Source: Streptococcus salivarius (lineage in GTDB: Bacteria > Bacillota > Bacilli > Lactobacillales > Streptococcaceae). Taken from it: 64,000 nt of DNA. The stretch spans positions 2,180,501-2,244,500 of the forward strand of contig NZ_CP018187.1 of assembly GCF_009738225.1 (NCBI RefSeq), in the 5' to 3' direction. How positions within the stretch are numbered: the stretch's first letter is position 1; the number at the start of each line of letters is the position of its first letter. Positions 41,537-53,451 of this stretch are shown here, piece by piece. The notes below the pieces were generated by a model that had not been told where the DNA came from, made no database searches, and saw only the letters and a list, made by a program, of their open reading frames with translations. The translations under genes were made by a program, and so were the position numbers.

Positions 41537-42898
41537 TTATGATTCCTCAAACTGAGCAATCGATGAAAATTTATTGTATTCTTTTTGGAATAGTAACTTG
41601 ACTGTTCCACGCGCACCAGCACGGTTTTTTTCTAGGATAACTTCGATGGTATTATCTTCAATCGCATTTTCTGGTTCTTCACCCTCTTTTCGGTAGTAAT
41701 CATCACGATACAAGAAGGCGACAATATCGGCATCCTGCTCGATAGATCCTGACTCACGGATATCAGATAAGACTGGACGTTTGTCCTGACGTTGTTCAAC
41801 CCCACGAGATAACTGACTCAAGGCAATTACAGGAACTTTGAGCTCCTTGGCCAGGATTTTTAACTGTCTTGAAATATCTGAAACCTCTTGTTGGCGATTT
41901 TCTGGTCGCGTACCTGTAATCAACTGCAAGTAGTCAATCACAATGAGACCAAGACCACCCTCTACTTCTTGTGACAATTTACGGGACCGTGCACGAATCT
42001 CAGTAATCTTTATACCAGGGGTATCATCTATGTAAATCGGTGCCTCAGCCAGTGCTCCTTGAGCAATCATAACATTATTCCAATCTTGCTCTGTCAATTG
42101 ACCTGTACGTAAAGCATGAGAATCAATCATCCCTTCAGCTGCCAACATACGATCAACCAAGCTTTCTGCACCCATCTCTAATGAAAAGACTGCAACAGCT
42201 TTATTTTGCTTGGTGCCAACATTCTGAGCAATGTTCAACACAAAGGCTGTTTTACCAACTGCGGGGCGAGCTGCTAAAATAATTAATTGATCAGGGTGTA
42301 AACCTGTTGTAATCTTGTCAAGGTCACGGAAACCTGTTGGTAATCCAGTAACATCTGATGTTTGCTGAGAACGCATCTCCAAGGTATTAAAATTGACGTC
42401 AAGAACTTCAGATATTTTGCGGAAACCACTACGATTACTATGCTCTGAAACATCAACCAAGGCTTTCTCAGCATTCGCAATAATTTCATCAGATTCCGTT
42501 GCGCCCTCATATGCTTGGTTGACAGTCTCTGTCAGCCTATTTATAATACGTCGAAGCATGGCTTTCTCAGCCACAATCTTAGCATAGTACTCAGCATTTG
42601 CGGATGTTGGGACACTATTGACCAAATCTACAAGATAAGAAATACCCCCTATATTTTGGAGGTCATCTTGGTCATCTAAAATGGTACGTACTGTCGTGGC
42701 ATCAATGGCATCATTTCGATCCGACAGCGTTACCATTGCTTTAAAAATGACACGATGGGAATACTTGTAAAAGTCGTCTGCTTCGATAAATTCTCGAACT
42801 GTAATCAACTTTTCCGGGTTAATGAGAATAGCCCCTAGAACAGACTGTTCCGCTACTAAATCATGAGGTTGTACTCGTAATTCTTGAGCCTCTGCCAC
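41537..42898 (-). CDS. dnaB: Replicative DNA helicase DnaB (DnaC in Bacillus naming)
   Basis: The 453-residue protein has the N-terminal helical domain (about 10-110: LVAEQSVLGAILINPEKL) and a RecA-like C-terminal domain. Walker A is AARPAVGKTAF (about 208), Walker B GLIVIDYLQLI, and the arginine-finger region KNRAGARGTVKLLF is at the end. It unwinds DNA as a hexamer at the replication fork. It follows rplI closely on the same strand, a conserved order in streptococci. Length is normal and no intein is present. Confidence 0.96.
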   Translation of the reverse strand: MAEAQELRVQPHDLVAEQSVLGAILINPEKLITVREFIEADDFYKYSHRVIFKAMVTLSDRNDAIDATTVRTILDDQDDLQNIGGISYLVDLVNSVPTSANAEYYAKIVAEKAMLRRIINRLTETVNQAYEGATESDEIIANAEKALVDVSEHSNRSGFRKISEVLDVNFNTLEMRSQQTSDVTGLPTGFRDLDKITTGLHPDQLIILAARPAVGKTAFVLNIAQNVGTKQNKAVAVFSLEMGAESLVDRMLAAEGMIDSHALRTGQLTEQDWNNVMIAQGALAEAPIYIDDTPGIKITEIRARSRKLSQEVEGGLGLIVIDYLQLITGTRPENRQQEVSDISRQLKILAKELKVPVIALSQLSRGVEQRQDKRPVLSDIRESGSIEQDADIVAFLYRDDYYRKEGEEPENAIEDNTIEVILEKNRAGARGTVKLLFQKEYNKFSSIAQFEES

Positions 42899-42941
42899 AA
42901 TTATTCCCTCCTTTACAAGATTTACTTATAGTGTCAACGAA

Positions 42942-43400
42942 TTACTCAGCACTATTTTTGATGTTAAGTTTAATTTGTGCGCTCACTTCTTTATGAAGCT
43001 TTACAGGAACCTCAATCAGACCAATCGCACGAATAGGATGTTCAAGTTCAATATGACGTTTATCAACTTTTATACCAAATTGTTTTTGAAGTCCTTCTGC
43101 AATCTTTTTGGCTGTAATTGAACCAAAAGTACGTCCGTCTGGTCCGACCTTCTCAGTAAATTGAAGACGATTTTCTTCTTTTTCAAGTTGCTCTTTAACT
43201 TGCTTCGCTTCAGCCAACAACTCTGCTGCATGTTTTTCTTCAGATTTTTGCTTGCCTTTCAACTCACCGATAGCTTGGTTTGTCGCTTCCTTAGCAAGAT
43301 TCTTTTTAATCAAGAAGTTTTGGGCATAACCTGATGGTACTTCTTTAATTTCGCCTTTTTTACCTTTACCTTTAACGTCTTGTAAGAAAATAACTTTCAT
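42942..43400 (-). CDS. rplI: 50S ribosomal protein L9
   Basis: The 152-residue protein starts [21 protein letters not shown], the diagnostic N-terminal domain of L9. A long connecting helix (about 40-75) and the C-terminal domain follow. The start at 43400 is set by AGGAGG, which overlaps the end of gdpP; a longer frame into gdpP lacks a site. It is one base from the gdpP stop, so coupled to it. Confidence 0.97.
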   Translation of the reverse strand: MKVIFLQDVKGKGKKGEIKEVPSGYAQNFLIKKNLAKEATNQAIGELKGKQKSEEKHAAELLAEAKQVKEQLEKEENRLQFTEKVGPDGRTFGSITAKKIAEGLQKQFGIKVDKRHIELEHPIRAIGLIEVPVKLHKEVSAQIKLNIKNSAE

Positions 43401-43401
43401 T

Positions 43402-45366
43402 TTAGTCCTCCTTGGGAGCCAATTCTCCCATAATAGTTTCAATCAATTTATTTTTTGCTTGAGCAACACTACAGTCTCGCAATTGGCAGGCCGCTAAGTT
43501 GAAATGGCCTCCACCACCCATTTTCTCCATAATACGTTGTACATTAATCGTTTTATGGCTTCGAGCAGATATATTCACAGTAGAATCACTGGTCCTAGCG
43601 ACAACAAAAGTTGCTTCGATACCTGCCATGGCAAGCATCGTATCTGCTGCCTTAGAAATCACAACATTATTATAACATTTAGGATTATCACCTGAGGCAA
43701 CAATGATATCATCTGTAATACGTTCACCTGCTAGAATTAGCTCATTGATACGTCGATACTCTTCAAAATCAGTAGCAGAGATCGTTTGGATTTCTCCACT
43801 ATCACTTCCTAAACTACGCAGATAAGAGGCGACATCAAAGGTTCGACTAGTCACACGAGTTGAGAAATTTTTAGTATCCAACATGATACCTGCCATAAGG
43901 ATAGAGGCTTGGATTTTACTCAAACGTTCTGGGGCACCTTGGAATTGCAACAACTCCGTAACCAATTCACAGGCTGAGCTCGCCCCACTTTCAATAAAGG
44001 TCAAAACAGCATTTTCAGGAAAATCATCATCTCGACGGTGATGGTCTACAACAATAACTTCATTAAATCGATCATAAAAATCCTTAGATAAGGTTAAATT
44101 GATTTTAGAATGGTCAACCATAATTAACAACGAATGTTGGTTGACTAACTCTTCGGCCTCTGAAAGTGTAATAAGAGGTGACTGACCATCTTCTTTTAGC
44201 CGTTCGACTGCACGCTCAATATCTGCATTCATAGCCGTATCATCGTAAACAGCATAGCTTTTTCGAACAATTTGACTGGCAAAATGAGCCATACCGACAG
44301 TTGCCCCTAGAGCATCCATATCGAGATTCTTATGTCCGACAACAAACACTTTTTCGACTGTTTTCAACTTATCAGAGATTGCAGTCATCATGGCCCTTGT
44401 TCTTGTACGAGAACGTTTTACTGTTGAAACAGAACCTCCTCCAAAATAAAGAAGTTCCTTGTGATCATCGTTTTCCTTGACAACAGCTTGATCTCCACCG
44501 CGAACTAGTGCGATATTTAAATTCTGCAAGGCAACCTGACCGATTTGATCATGCTTAAGCGTACCAAATGAAATTCCCATGCTCAAAGTCAGTGGTAAAC
44601 CACGCTCCTGAGCCTGCTGACGGAAGTCATCCAAGACAGAAAACTTTTGATCCATGAATTCTGTCAAAACACTGTAGTTGGTGAAGAAGTAAAAACGATC
44701 ACCTTCAATACGTCGATAATGAATATGCTTGGCCTTAGCAAACTCAGAAATAAACCCTGCCACAAATGTGTTGATTTTTGAAACATCGGCATCAGGTAAA
44801 CTTCCTGTCACATCGTCGTAGTTATCAACTGAAATAATCCCGATAACAGGACGAGTCATATTTGGATCAGCATTTTCATCTTGATCATAAACATTGTCAA
44901 TAAAATATGTCAACTTATTGTCAAAATCCACAAAAGCGGCATATTTATTATCACCAACGGTTATCACATTCGAAGGTGACCCCTTTCGTTTCTGGGAAAT
45001 AAAATCCGCAATCAACTGCTTATTGAAATTTCCATTTTCATCCGAAAGTACTAGCTTCGCATAGGGGTTGAACCATTCAATATGATCGTTCTCATCAAAA
45101 GTAATAACCCCAACAGGCATCTTTCCGAGAAGGGTCTTCAAAGAATCTTCAACATCCTGATTCAGTTCATCTAATTGCTCTATTTCTAAGGACTCATATG
45201 TTGTCTTTTGGTAATGCAATAAGGCAACAACTACTACCATAATAATAAAAAGCGCAAAAATGAGTGCAGACTCCGATTTTAGTACGCGAACAAAAATAGT
45301 AGCAATTCCAAAAAGAATTAGCCCAATCATTACAAGATGAATCGTTGCAAAGTGAAATCTTTTCAT
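43402..45366 (-). CDS. gdpP: Cyclic-di-AMP phosphodiesterase GdpP
   Basis: A 654-residue protein with two N-terminal transmembrane helices, a degenerate PAS (about 85-145), a degenerate GGDEF (about 170-300) and C-terminal DHH-DHHA1 domains. The GGDEF has GDRFYF and no GGDEF signature, so it cannot make c-di-GMP. The DHH region has [20 protein letters not shown] and [10 protein letters not shown], all metal ligands present. It hydrolyses c-di-AMP to pApA and so adjusts potassium and osmolyte balance. The conserved order gdpP-rplI-dnaB is intact. It is a separate system from the diguanylate cyclase of the island. Confidence 0.96.
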   Translation of the reverse strand: MKRFHFATIHLVMIGLILFGIATIFVRVLKSESALIFALFIIMVVVVALLHYQKTTYESLEIEQLDELNQDVEDSLKTLLGKMPVGVITFDENDHIEWFNPYAKLVLSDENGNFNKQLIADFISQKRKGSPSNVITVGDNKYAAFVDFDNKLTYFIDNVYDQDENADPNMTRPVIGIISVDNYDDVTGSLPDADVSKINTFVAGFISEFAKAKHIHYRRIEGDRFYFFTNYSVLTEFMDQKFSVLDDFRQQAQERGLPLTLSMGISFGTLKHDQIGQVALQNLNIALVRGGDQAVVKENDDHKELLYFGGGSVSTVKRSRTRTRAMMTAISDKLKTVEKVFVVGHKNLDMDALGATVGMAHFASQIVRKSYAVYDDTAMNADIERAVERLKEDGQSPLITLSEAEELVNQHSLLIMVDHSKINLTLSKDFYDRFNEVIVVDHHRRDDDFPENAVLTFIESGASSACELVTELLQFQGAPERLSKIQASILMAGIMLDTKNFSTRVTSRTFDVASYLRSLGSDSGEIQTISATDFEEYRRINELILAGERITDDIIVASGDNPKCYNNVVISKAADTMLAMAGIEATFVVARTSDSTVNISARSHKTINVQRIMEKMGGGGHFNLAACQLRDCSVAQAKNKLIETIMGELAPKED

Positions 45367-45396
45367 ATAAAACCTCTTAATCTAACAATTATAACA

Positions 45397-45424
45397 TAAA
45401 AAAGCCTTAATTAAAAGGCTTTTA
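45397..45424 (-). terminator. mnmG terminator
   Basis: AAAAGCCTT pairs with AAGGCTTTT, a short AT-only loop, then T-run on the minus strand. Confidence 0.75.
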
Positions 45425-45439
45425 AACGTGTTAGCACCG

Positions 45440-47341
45440 TTAGTCTACTTTCCTGCGGGCCTTATTATTACCTTCAAGATAAACCATCAAAATTGAGATA
45501 TCTGCTGGGTTGACCCCTGAAATACGACTCGCTTGACCAATGGTCTCAGGATTGATTTTCTTAAATTTTTGACGAGCTTCGGTAGCAATGGAATCAATAG
45601 CATCCCAATCAATATTTTTTGGAATCCTCTTTTCTTCCATACGTTTCATCTTAGCTACTTGATCCAAAGCTTTATTAATATAACCTTCATACTTGATTTC
45701 GGTCTCAAGCAACTCTACTATCTTCGCGTCCAAATCTTCTGCAGCTGGACCTACAAACTGAGTAGCTGTGGCGTAATCAATCTCTGGTCTACGCATAAAC
45801 TCTTTAGCTGTCATGGCATCTGTCAATGGCTTAAAGCCTAGAGCTTGAATTTTTTCATTCGTCTCTTTAATAGGTTTTAATTTTTCTTTTGACAGACGTG
45901 TCAACTCGCTGTCAAACTGATTTTTCTTAATTTCAAAGATACGCCAACGTTCATCGTCAACCAAACCAACTTCTCGACCAATAGGTGTCAAGCGCATGTC
46001 AGCATTATCATGACGTAATATGAGACGATACTCTGCGCGTGATGTCAATAAACGATATGGCTCCAAGGTTCCTTTTGTGACAAGATCGTCAATCATTACA
46101 CCAATATAGGCATCACTACGTTTGAGAATAAGTTCTGGTTTACCTTGAACTTTAAGAGCCGCATTGATACCAGCAACTAGACCTTGACCTGCTGCCTCCT
46201 CGTATCCAGAAGTTCCGTTGGTCTGTCCTGCTGTAAAGAGACCTGAAATCAACTTCGTTTCAAGTGTTGCACGTAGTTGATGAGGGAGCACGATATCATA
46301 TTCAATCGCATAACCAGTTCGCATCATCTCTGCCTTTTCGAGACCTTTAATTGAGTGAATCAACTCTTTTTGAACATCTTCTGGCAGACTAGTTGACAGG
46401 CCTTGCACATAGACTTCCTCAGTCTCTCTTCCTTCAGGTTCAAGGAAAAGTTGATGGCGATTCTTATCGGCAAATCGGACAATTTTATCTTCGATTGATG
46501 GACAATAACGAGGTCCTACACCCTTGACAATACCTGAAAACATTGGGGCACGGTGTAAATTGTTATTGATAATATCGTGGCTCTCTTGATTCGTATAAGT
46601 TAGCCAACAAGGAATTTGATCCTGAAGATAATCTTCATCCTTCGACAAGAATGAAAAATGATTCGGCTTTTCGTCACCTGGTTGAATTTCAGTTTCTTCA
46701 TAATTAATTGATGATGCCTTGACACGAGGAGGGGTACCTGTTTTAAATCTTCCTATTTCAAGGCCAAGATCCCTCAAGTTATCTGCCAATGTAACAGATG
46801 CAAGACTGTTATTAGGACCTGAAGAATATTTGAGCTCACCTAGGATAATTTCACCACGCAAAGCTGTTCCTGTTGTGACAACAACCGCTTTAGCTCCATA
46901 TTTTTGATTTGTGGCTGTTCTTACACCAACTACCTTACCATCTTCAACAAGAATTTCATCAACCATGGACTGACGGAGAGTCAGGTTTTCCTGACGCTCA
47001 ACTGTATGCTTCATTGTCATAGCATACAAGGCTTTATCGGCTTGTGCACGTAAAGCTCTGACAGCAGGTCCCTTACCGGTATTCAACATTTTCATCTGAA
47101 TATAAGTTTTATCAATATTTTTACCCATCTCTCCACCAAGGGCATCAATCTCACGGACAACAATCCCCTTGGCAGATCCCCCAATAGAAGGATTACATGG
47201 CATAAAAGCCAACATCTCTAGGTTAATAGTCGCTAATAAAACCTTACATCCCATGCGGGCTGCAGCTAAGCTAGCTTCCACACCAGCGTGACCAGCACCG
47301 ATTACAATGATATCGTATTCTTCTATAAAGTTATAATTCAT
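45440..47341 (-). CDS. mnmG: tRNA uridine-5-carboxymethylaminomethyl modification enzyme MnmG (GidA)
   Basis: A 633-residue FAD protein: [23 protein letters not shown] is the dinucleotide-binding start, with [12 protein letters not shown] and later [12 protein letters not shown] and [15 protein letters not shown]. With MnmE it modifies wobble uridine 34 of several tRNAs. The start at 47341 has AGGAG upstream; an in-frame extension of seven codons does not. The length is typical. mnmA, which modifies the same base, is encoded about 1.2 kb upstream on the same strand, though probably on another transcript. Confidence 0.96.
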   Translation of the reverse strand: MNYNFIEEYDIIVIGAGHAGVEASLAAARMGCKVLLATINLEMLAFMPCNPSIGGSAKGIVVREIDALGGEMGKNIDKTYIQMKMLNTGKGPAVRALRAQADKALYAMTMKHTVERQENLTLRQSMVDEILVEDGKVVGVRTATNQKYGAKAVVVTTGTALRGEIILGELKYSSGPNNSLASVTLADNLRDLGLEIGRFKTGTPPRVKASSINYEETEIQPGDEKPNHFSFLSKDEDYLQDQIPCWLTYTNQESHDIINNNLHRAPMFSGIVKGVGPRYCPSIEDKIVRFADKNRHQLFLEPEGRETEEVYVQGLSTSLPEDVQKELIHSIKGLEKAEMMRTGYAIEYDIVLPHQLRATLETKLISGLFTAGQTNGTSGYEEAAGQGLVAGINAALKVQGKPELILKRSDAYIGVMIDDLVTKGTLEPYRLLTSRAEYRLILRHDNADMRLTPIGREVGLVDDERWRIFEIKKNQFDSELTRLSKEKLKPIKETNEKIQALGFKPLTDAMTAKEFMRRPEIDYATATQFVGPAAEDLDAKIVELLETEIKYEGYINKALDQVAKMKRMEEKRIPKNIDWDAIDSIATEARQKFKKINPETIGQASRISGVNPADISILMVYLEGNNKARRKVD

Positions 47342-47351
47342 TCTATTTCTC

Positions 47352-47807
47352 CTATTTCTCAAGATGGATGTGTCGTAATTTTCCGTCCCAGTCTGGTAGG
47401 GCTGATTTTAAAAAGGCCGGTTTCAGGTCAACAGTATGTAAATCATCTAAAGCAATCCAACGACAAGGTAATTGCTTTGTATCTTCCTGCATGACCAAAG
47501 GTGCCTCCTCAAGTAAGTCTACTAAGTAGTGGAACTCGATGTTGTGATAGTGAACACCAGTTTGTTCGAAACGATTTTCAACCACGAAAGCTAGCGGACC
47601 TGCTTTAGATGTAACACCAAGTTCCTCTTTGACTTCCCGAACTACAGCATCTCCTGTAGTTTCATTGACCTGAATAGCACCTCCGATTGTGTAACAGCCG
47701 TCCTCATCTTCAATGACAAACAAGCGATTATCTTTTACAATCAAAGCAGTCGCTCTCACACCAAAAACAGTAGAATCTATTTTCGTCCGAAAATCCTTTT
47801 GCCTCAT
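47352..47807 (-). CDS. Nudix hydrolase
   Basis: The 151-residue protein has a complete Nudix box [22 protein letters not shown] (about 41-62) and the usual flanking strands ([22 protein letters not shown]). It hydrolyses a nucleoside diphosphate linked to another group; specificity is unknown. The ATG at 47807, with AAAGGAAG upstream, is chosen over an earlier in-frame start. It ends ten bases before mnmG, so they are probably co-transcribed. Confidence 0.9.
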   Translation of the reverse strand: MRQKDFRTKIDSTVFGVRATALIVKDNRLFVIEDEDGCYTIGGAIQVNETTGDAVVREVKEELGVTSKAGPLAFVVENRFEQTGVHYHNIEFHYLVDLLEEAPLVMQEDTKQLPCRWIALDDLHTVDLKPAFLKSALPDWDGKLRHIHLEK

Positions 47808-47948
47808 TTTACTTCCTTTCGAAACCACACAAAAATAGTCAAAACTCTGAGAAGTGCAGAACAAAAAGCCTGCAACATCCATGAGCTTTGACCATCATGA
47901 CTATTGTTAAAGTTATTTTATCAAATCAAATCGTTTTGTCAATGCAAA

Positions 47949-48563
47949 TCACTGTTTGAGCAAGGTCTGCACACTGACAATAATCATCTGTATACCTATG
48001 GAGAATAGTAAAAGTCCCATCATTTTCGTTATAATTTTCATCAAATTTTCTCCCAAGAAGCCTGCAATTTGTTTTGCACTTCTTAACAGGAGATAAGTGA
48101 TGACACATAGTAGAGCAAAAGCAACTACGGTTATCAGTTGATTCTGCAAACCTCCATTAGCCAGACTTAAAGCAGTTGTAATTGTACCTGGTCCCGCAAA
48201 AAGTGGCATTGCAAGAGGAGAAATAGCAATAGACATTGGATCTGAATTTACTGCTTGCTGCTCCATTCCTTTATAGCTGGGTGAATGATTACCATTAATC
48301 ATATGATAACCGATAACAGCCACTAATATTCCGCCAGCAATTCTGAAAGAAATAATTGTAATTCCAAATACTTTAAAAATGAAATCTCCTGAAAAGATAA
48401 AAACAGTTACAATAACAAAGGCAATCAAAAGACTCCTAAAAGCAATTTTTCGTGAAATTTTTTGACTATCATCTGCTACTAAAGCCATGTAAGCAGGAAG
48501 ATTTGAAATTGGGTTCATTATAGCGAAAAATGCCATAAATGCATAAAAAAATTGAGAACTCAT
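47949..48563 (-). CDS. MarC/UPF0056 family membrane protein
   Basis: The 204-residue protein has six hydrophobic segments. It starts FYAFMAFFAIMNPISNLPAYMAL and has the family-conserved RIAGGILVAVIGYHMI and ISPLAMPLFAGPGTITTAL. MarC proteins have no established transport function despite their name. It lies 19 bases after the mnmA stop on the same strand and is probably in one unit with it. Confidence 0.9.
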   Translation of the reverse strand: MSSQFFYAFMAFFAIMNPISNLPAYMALVADDSQKISRKIAFRSLLIAFVIVTVFIFSGDFIFKVFGITIISFRIAGGILVAVIGYHMINGNHSPSYKGMEQQAVNSDPMSIAISPLAMPLFAGPGTITTALSLANGGLQNQLITVVAFALLCVITYLLLRSAKQIAGFLGENLMKIITKMMGLLLFSIGIQMIIVSVQTLLKQ

Positions 48564-48582
48564 CGTTTTTACTTAACTCCAG

Positions 48583-49719
<1,137 letters not shown>

Positions 49720-49835
49720 TCAAATAAAAATTAACATAGACTTGAAGGGTCTAGTTATTCAAATATCGATTTGAAGATCGATTTTGAAGCGTAAAAGCAC
49801 GCAAGCTTAATTATATCATGATTAAAGAATAATGC

Positions 49836-49863
49836 AAAAAGGTTACCACTAGGCAACCTTTTT
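49836..49863 (-). terminator. Terminator overlapping the end of the 569-residue membrane protein gene
   Basis: AAAAAGGTT pairs with AACCTTTTT; the gene's stop lies in the loop. Confidence 0.75.
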
Positions 49864-51558
49864 GATACTTGTTTTCGTGTAAAGCCACTGTAAACCTATT
49901 ACTCCTAAGACTATTATTGGAATCAATAACGCTACAAATAGCCATCCTGGCTCCTTATAACTTAACACAAGTTTATTCTGTCCTTCTTGTGATGAAACGG
50001 TCGGTGTACCAATCGTTGACAAGTTATAGGCATCCTTGTCTAATTCTTTACCATTTAGTGTCAAGATGGAATCTTTATAGACAACTATCGGTAGATTCAG
50101 TTCCTCCCCTTCAGCAGCTTGCCAAGTTAATACAAGATTACCATCTTCTAGTAGCTTTTCTGCCTTCTGATTCGTAACGATATTTTCGTAATAAAGATCA
50201 TAAGTGTTCTGCTTACCTATTGTCCCATAAATAGGTACGTAATCTGGTGTGGGTTTGACAACTAAATTTAAAAACTGTGACAAGTCACTGTCATTCATGG
50301 TAAGACTTATCGTCTGGTAATCTCCTTCAACGTAAGTATGTTTAACAATGGAAATAAGTTCACCATCTTGTGCCGCAGTTTTTACACGATCGGTAGTATC
50401 CATCATATTCTGAATGAGACCAACACCCGCAAAGGCAAAGAGTAAAACAGCAATACTTTTTCGCCAGTTTACAAATCGCGTGACCGTTAACCCCGTAATT
50501 GCTAAAAGTAAAATGGTGGCAGGAACAAAGAATCTAAATGGAAATTGAATCAGTTCAGCAAATGTGTTTCCATTTTCTACTAGATGCTGCCACGGAAAAA
50601 GACCTGTCGACAAGAAGAAAAAGACAAAATAAATAAAATGCAGTATTTTTTTCCATCTAGCAAATTTCTTCCAATTCAAAACAGCGTAAAGAAACTGTAA
50701 AATGAGTAACACCATTAAGGAAATTGGGGTATATAGCCAATATCTTGCTGTCCCATCTATCCCATTCTTACCTATTTCTCTATTTATAAATGGATCTAAG
50801 AGATGATTAGTCCCTCTCAAATATAGGAGTACTAACCAGACATTGACAGTCAGTAAGAGGAATAGAATGACTGCTATAAGGACTTGAACGAAGGTTTCCT
50901 TTTTCTTAGCGATAGGAGACTTTACAAAAGTGTAAAGATAAAAAGGAAGATACATCATCACTAATATCAAAGCACTGAGTACGTGAACCTGAAAAATCAA
51001 TGCCATAGACAAGGCAAGTCTAATTGGTTCTACTTTTTGATAAAAGACATAGTGAATTGCTGGAATAAAACAAAAAGGTAGTAAAGCTGCTCCCCAACTA
51101 GAGAAACCCTGACGCATCGTCCAGTATTGGATAGAGAATGTTGTCGCATAGAGTAAACCTAGTGACAAGGCAATGTTTGTCTTAACTTTACACTGCTTGA
51201 GCAAGGCATACATTGAGGACTCTGCTAGTATATGTAGTAATACCCTTGACACAATCTGATAACGAAACCAAGTGCCACTTATTAAAATAAGCCCTCCTTG
51301 TAAATAGGCAAAAAAAGGACCGTAAAGAGCATTGACAATGCGGCCTGACTGTTGGAATCCATATAAAGATAAAAAGTAAGAAAGGTTACCATTTTTTAGT
51401 TGCATAGCAGCTTCATAGAACCTGTTATAGTGAAAGATGGAATCTGAACCTAAAATGACTTTTCTTGTAAGTAGTTGTGGTGTAACCAATAACACAGCAA
51501 AAGCTATAATAATAAGAGAAACCCACAACTTTTCTCTTGATTTAAAAATTTGTTTCAT
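49849..51558 (-). CDS. Polytopic membrane protein, YfhO/GT-C-like
   Basis: A protein of about 569 residues with about 11 hydrophobic helices up to residue 390, an extracytoplasmic stretch (about 395-540) and a last helix (LFVALLIPIIVLGVIGLQWLY) with a basic tail. The first loop reads LGSDSIFHYNRFYEAA, a D-xx-H-type motif found in GT-C glycosyltransferases and YfhO-type proteins. A role in decorating wall or lipoteichoic polymers is plausible but not shown. The second ATG (51558) is preferred because AAAGG lies seven bases ahead; a TATAAT lies about 20 bp further upstream. Confidence 0.8.
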   Translation of the reverse strand: MKQIFKSREKLWVSLIIIAFAVLLVTPQLLTRKVILGSDSIFHYNRFYEAAMQLKNGNLSYFLSLYGFQQSGRIVNALYGPFFAYLQGGLILISGTWFRYQIVSRVLLHILAESSMYALLKQCKVKTNIALSLGLLYATTFSIQYWTMRQGFSSWGAALLPFCFIPAIHYVFYQKVEPIRLALSMALIFQVHVLSALILVMMYLPFYLYTFVKSPIAKKKETFVQVLIAVILFLLLTVNVWLVLLYLRGTNHLLDPFINREIGKNGIDGTARYWLYTPISLMVLLILQFLYAVLNWKKFARWKKILHFIYFVFFFLSTGLFPWQHLVENGNTFAELIQFPFRFFVPATILLLAITGLTVTRFVNWRKSIAVLLFAFAGVGLIQNMMDTTDRVKTAAQDGELISIVKHTYVEGDYQTISLTMNDSDLSQFLNLVVKPTPDYVPIYGTIGKQNTYDLYYENIVTNQKAEKLLEDGNLVLTWQAAEGEELNLPIVVYKDSILTLNGKELDKDAYNLSTIGTPTVSSQEGQNKLVLSYKEPGWLFVALLIPIIVLGVIGLQWLYTKTSIKKVA

Positions 51559-51651
51559 TGCTATACCTTTCATTCCTATTATAACAAAAAGGCCATACCC
51601 TACCTAGTAATAACAAGTAGCTCTATAAAACAGATTACCTACATCCAAATT

Positions 51652-51678
51652 AAAAAGCTGAGAGCATGCTCCCAACTT
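51652..51678 (-). terminator. Terminator of the SLT-like protein gene
   Basis: On the minus strand AGTTGGGAGC and GCTCTCAGCT pair with G-U help, then T-run. Confidence 0.65.
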
Positions 51679-51687
51679 CTATTAATA

Positions 51688-52386
51688 TTAGTAATTCCAA
51701 GCTGACAAACCTTGTGCGTTATAGGCATTCAAGGCTGATTGAATTTGATCCTCAACTGTTGCAGTAGAGCCCCATCCAGGCATTGTTTGAAAAAGACCTG
51801 ATGCACCTGAACCATTTGCTGCAGTATGATCACCATTTGACTCACGCGCAATAATTGACTCCCAAGTTGACTGAGGAACACCAGTAGCTGCTGCCATCTG
51901 TGCCGCCGCATAAGAACCAACTTCTCCTGCAGTGTTCCCATTTGAGAGAACAACTGACCCACTACCAGTTGCAGCAACCGAAGGAGCTGTTCCAAGTATT
52001 TGAGTCGACGTAGTATCAGTATTCGTTGAAGCAGCGCTTATAGTGGCAGTATCTGACTGAGACTTTTCAGCTGATTCTACCGATTCTCCTGTTGTTTCTG
52101 ACTGAGGCTTACTTTCTTCAACCTTTTCTTTGTTAGCTTTATTCTCTTTGCTTGAGCTAATTTCTGTTGATTTAACTAAATCTGCTGTCGATTCTGACGT
52201 TGTTGATGCTGTTGAAGGTGCTGGGGTAACAGAATCTGAAAATGCATTAACCAACCCTTTATTAATTAGTGTAGACAGTGATACTGCCAAAATGACAATA
52301 AAACTTGTTACAATTGCCACTAGTACCGCCAATGATTTCTTCGCTGCTAATTTGATACGGCGTCCCTTATAACTTTTTTTAAACAT
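51688..52386 (-). CDS. Secreted lysozyme-like (transglycosylase) wall protein
   Basis: The 232-residue protein has a basic N-terminus and one hydrophobic segment (about 18-40) that may be an uncleaved signal anchor. A Ser/Thr/Glu-rich linker runs to about residue 150. The C-terminal domain has [28 protein letters not shown] and [13 protein letters not shown], matching SceD/IsaA-like or aggregation-promoting-factor lytic domains with the catalytic Glu in ARES. It probably cleaves peptidoglycan during growth. A similar protein with LysM is encoded just upstream. Confidence 0.85.
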   Translation of the reverse strand: MFKKSYKGRRIKLAAKKSLAVLVAIVTSFIVILAVSLSTLINKGLVNAFSDSVTPAPSTASTTSESTADLVKSTEISSSKENKANKEKVEESKPQSETTGESVESAEKSQSDTATISAASTNTDTTSTQILGTAPSVAATGSGSVVLSNGNTAGEVGSYAAAQMAAATGVPQSTWESIIARESNGDHTAANGSGASGLFQTMPGWGSTATVEDQIQSALNAYNAQGLSAWNY

Positions 52387-52489
52387 AAATCCCTCCTAGT
52401 TAATTCTAGTTACATTCATCATAACTTAGTAATATTACTGCCGATTATTTGTATTATGTCTAATGTTACAATGATTTATCATTTTAATA

Positions 52490-52515
52490 AAAAAATGCCA
52501 AGATTCTGGCATTTT
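52490..52515 (-). terminator. Terminator of the LysM protein gene
   Basis: AAAATGCCA pairs with TGGCATTTT around a six-base loop, T-run on the minus strand. Confidence 0.8.
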
Positions 52516-52569
52516 CCCCTTATTTGTATGAGGTTTTACAAGTTTTCCTCATAAGTCAGTAATAATGAT

Positions 52570-53151
52570 TTAGTACCAACCATTAGCATTCCAGAAAGCA
52601 AGAGCTGCTGTCCATGAACCATAACGGCTTGCTACATAATTATCTGCTACCTTCTCTTGATTTTCAGGAGACAAGTCTCCGTTCAAATATGATGATGCTA
52701 ATTGGTAACGTCCATAATATTGCCCATTTTGAGCTGTATAGCTACCGCTTGACTCACGTTGAGCGATTTCTTCTTTGGCAGCTACCTCTGAAGAAGAAAG
52801 ATTTGTATTGGTCGCTTGAGTATCTTCACTTTGTGTAGACTCTGTTGATTGTGTTGATTCAACAGCTGCTTCCGCTGTAGCTGTTGTAGCTGAAGGTTCT
52901 GTAGTCTCTTCAGTTGTTTCATTAATTGTTAAGCTTTGACCAATAGAAATCTTATTGGCATCTTGAATACCGTTTTTTGAAACGATTTCATCTACGGTCG
53001 TACCATTTTTCTTAGCAATAGCTGAAAGTGTATCACCTTTTTGAACTGTGTAAGTTTCTGCATTAGCTAAAGCTGTTGCCCCAAGTGTTGCTACTGTAAC
53101 AAGTCCAAAAAGACCTAATTTTTTAGTGTTAGATGTATTCTTTTTTTGCAT
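52570..53151 (-). CDS. LysM-domain lytic transglycosylase-like secreted protein
   Basis: The 193-residue protein has a signal peptide (KKLGLFGLVTVATLGATALANA, cleavage likely before ETYTV). One LysM domain follows (TYTVQKGDTLSAIAKKNGTTVDEIVSKNG...ISIGQSL), then a Thr/Ser/Glu linker. The C-terminal domain has EEIAQRESSGSY and NGQYYGRYQLASSYLNG, with the catalytic-type Glu in QRES. It should bind and cut peptidoglycan. It shares its C-terminal type with the following gene, and both are monocistronic. Confidence 0.9.
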   Translation of the reverse strand: MQKKNTSNTKKLGLFGLVTVATLGATALANAETYTVQKGDTLSAIAKKNGTTVDEIVSKNGIQDANKISIGQSLTINETTEETTEPSATTATAEAAVESTQSTESTQSEDTQATNTNLSSSEVAAKEEIAQRESSGSYTAQNGQYYGRYQLASSYLNGDLSPENQEKVADNYVASRYGSWTAALAFWNANGWY

Positions 53152-53451
53152 GATGATGCTCCTTTATCTATTTATAGTCCAATCCATATTAGTCAAAGAT
53201 TTTAAGTTATTTTATTGTTTATGACTAATGGGTAAATCAACTTGCTTTCTCTATATAGGGATTTCTCAATCCAGATTAAGCTGAAGAACTATAACCATGT
53301 ATCTATGATACCTTGGAAATATAACATCCCCTTGTTAGGGATATTAAAAATATTACAAGTAGGTTGGGATTAGACGAAAAAAGAACGCCTACGTGGGCGT
53401 CCATCTAAAACTTCTAGGTCTTAAGATCTAGTTTTTATTTATCTCAACGAA
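53152..53451. other. Gene-free interval between the LysM gene and ecfT
   Basis: No ORF is visible. It holds the LysM gene's promoter region on the right side of that gene and the ecfT terminator (53407-53436). A few short AT-rich repeats are present but no recognisable operator. Confidence 0.5.
53407..53436 (-). terminator. ecfT terminator
   Basis: AAAACT.TAGGTCTT pairs with AAGATCTAGTTTT on the minus strand, followed by T. Confidence 0.65.

Noticed and set aside
52387..52470. WalR (YycF) box upstream of the SLT-like gene
   Set aside because: One TGTAAC half-site is present, but the second half at five-base spacing does not match.
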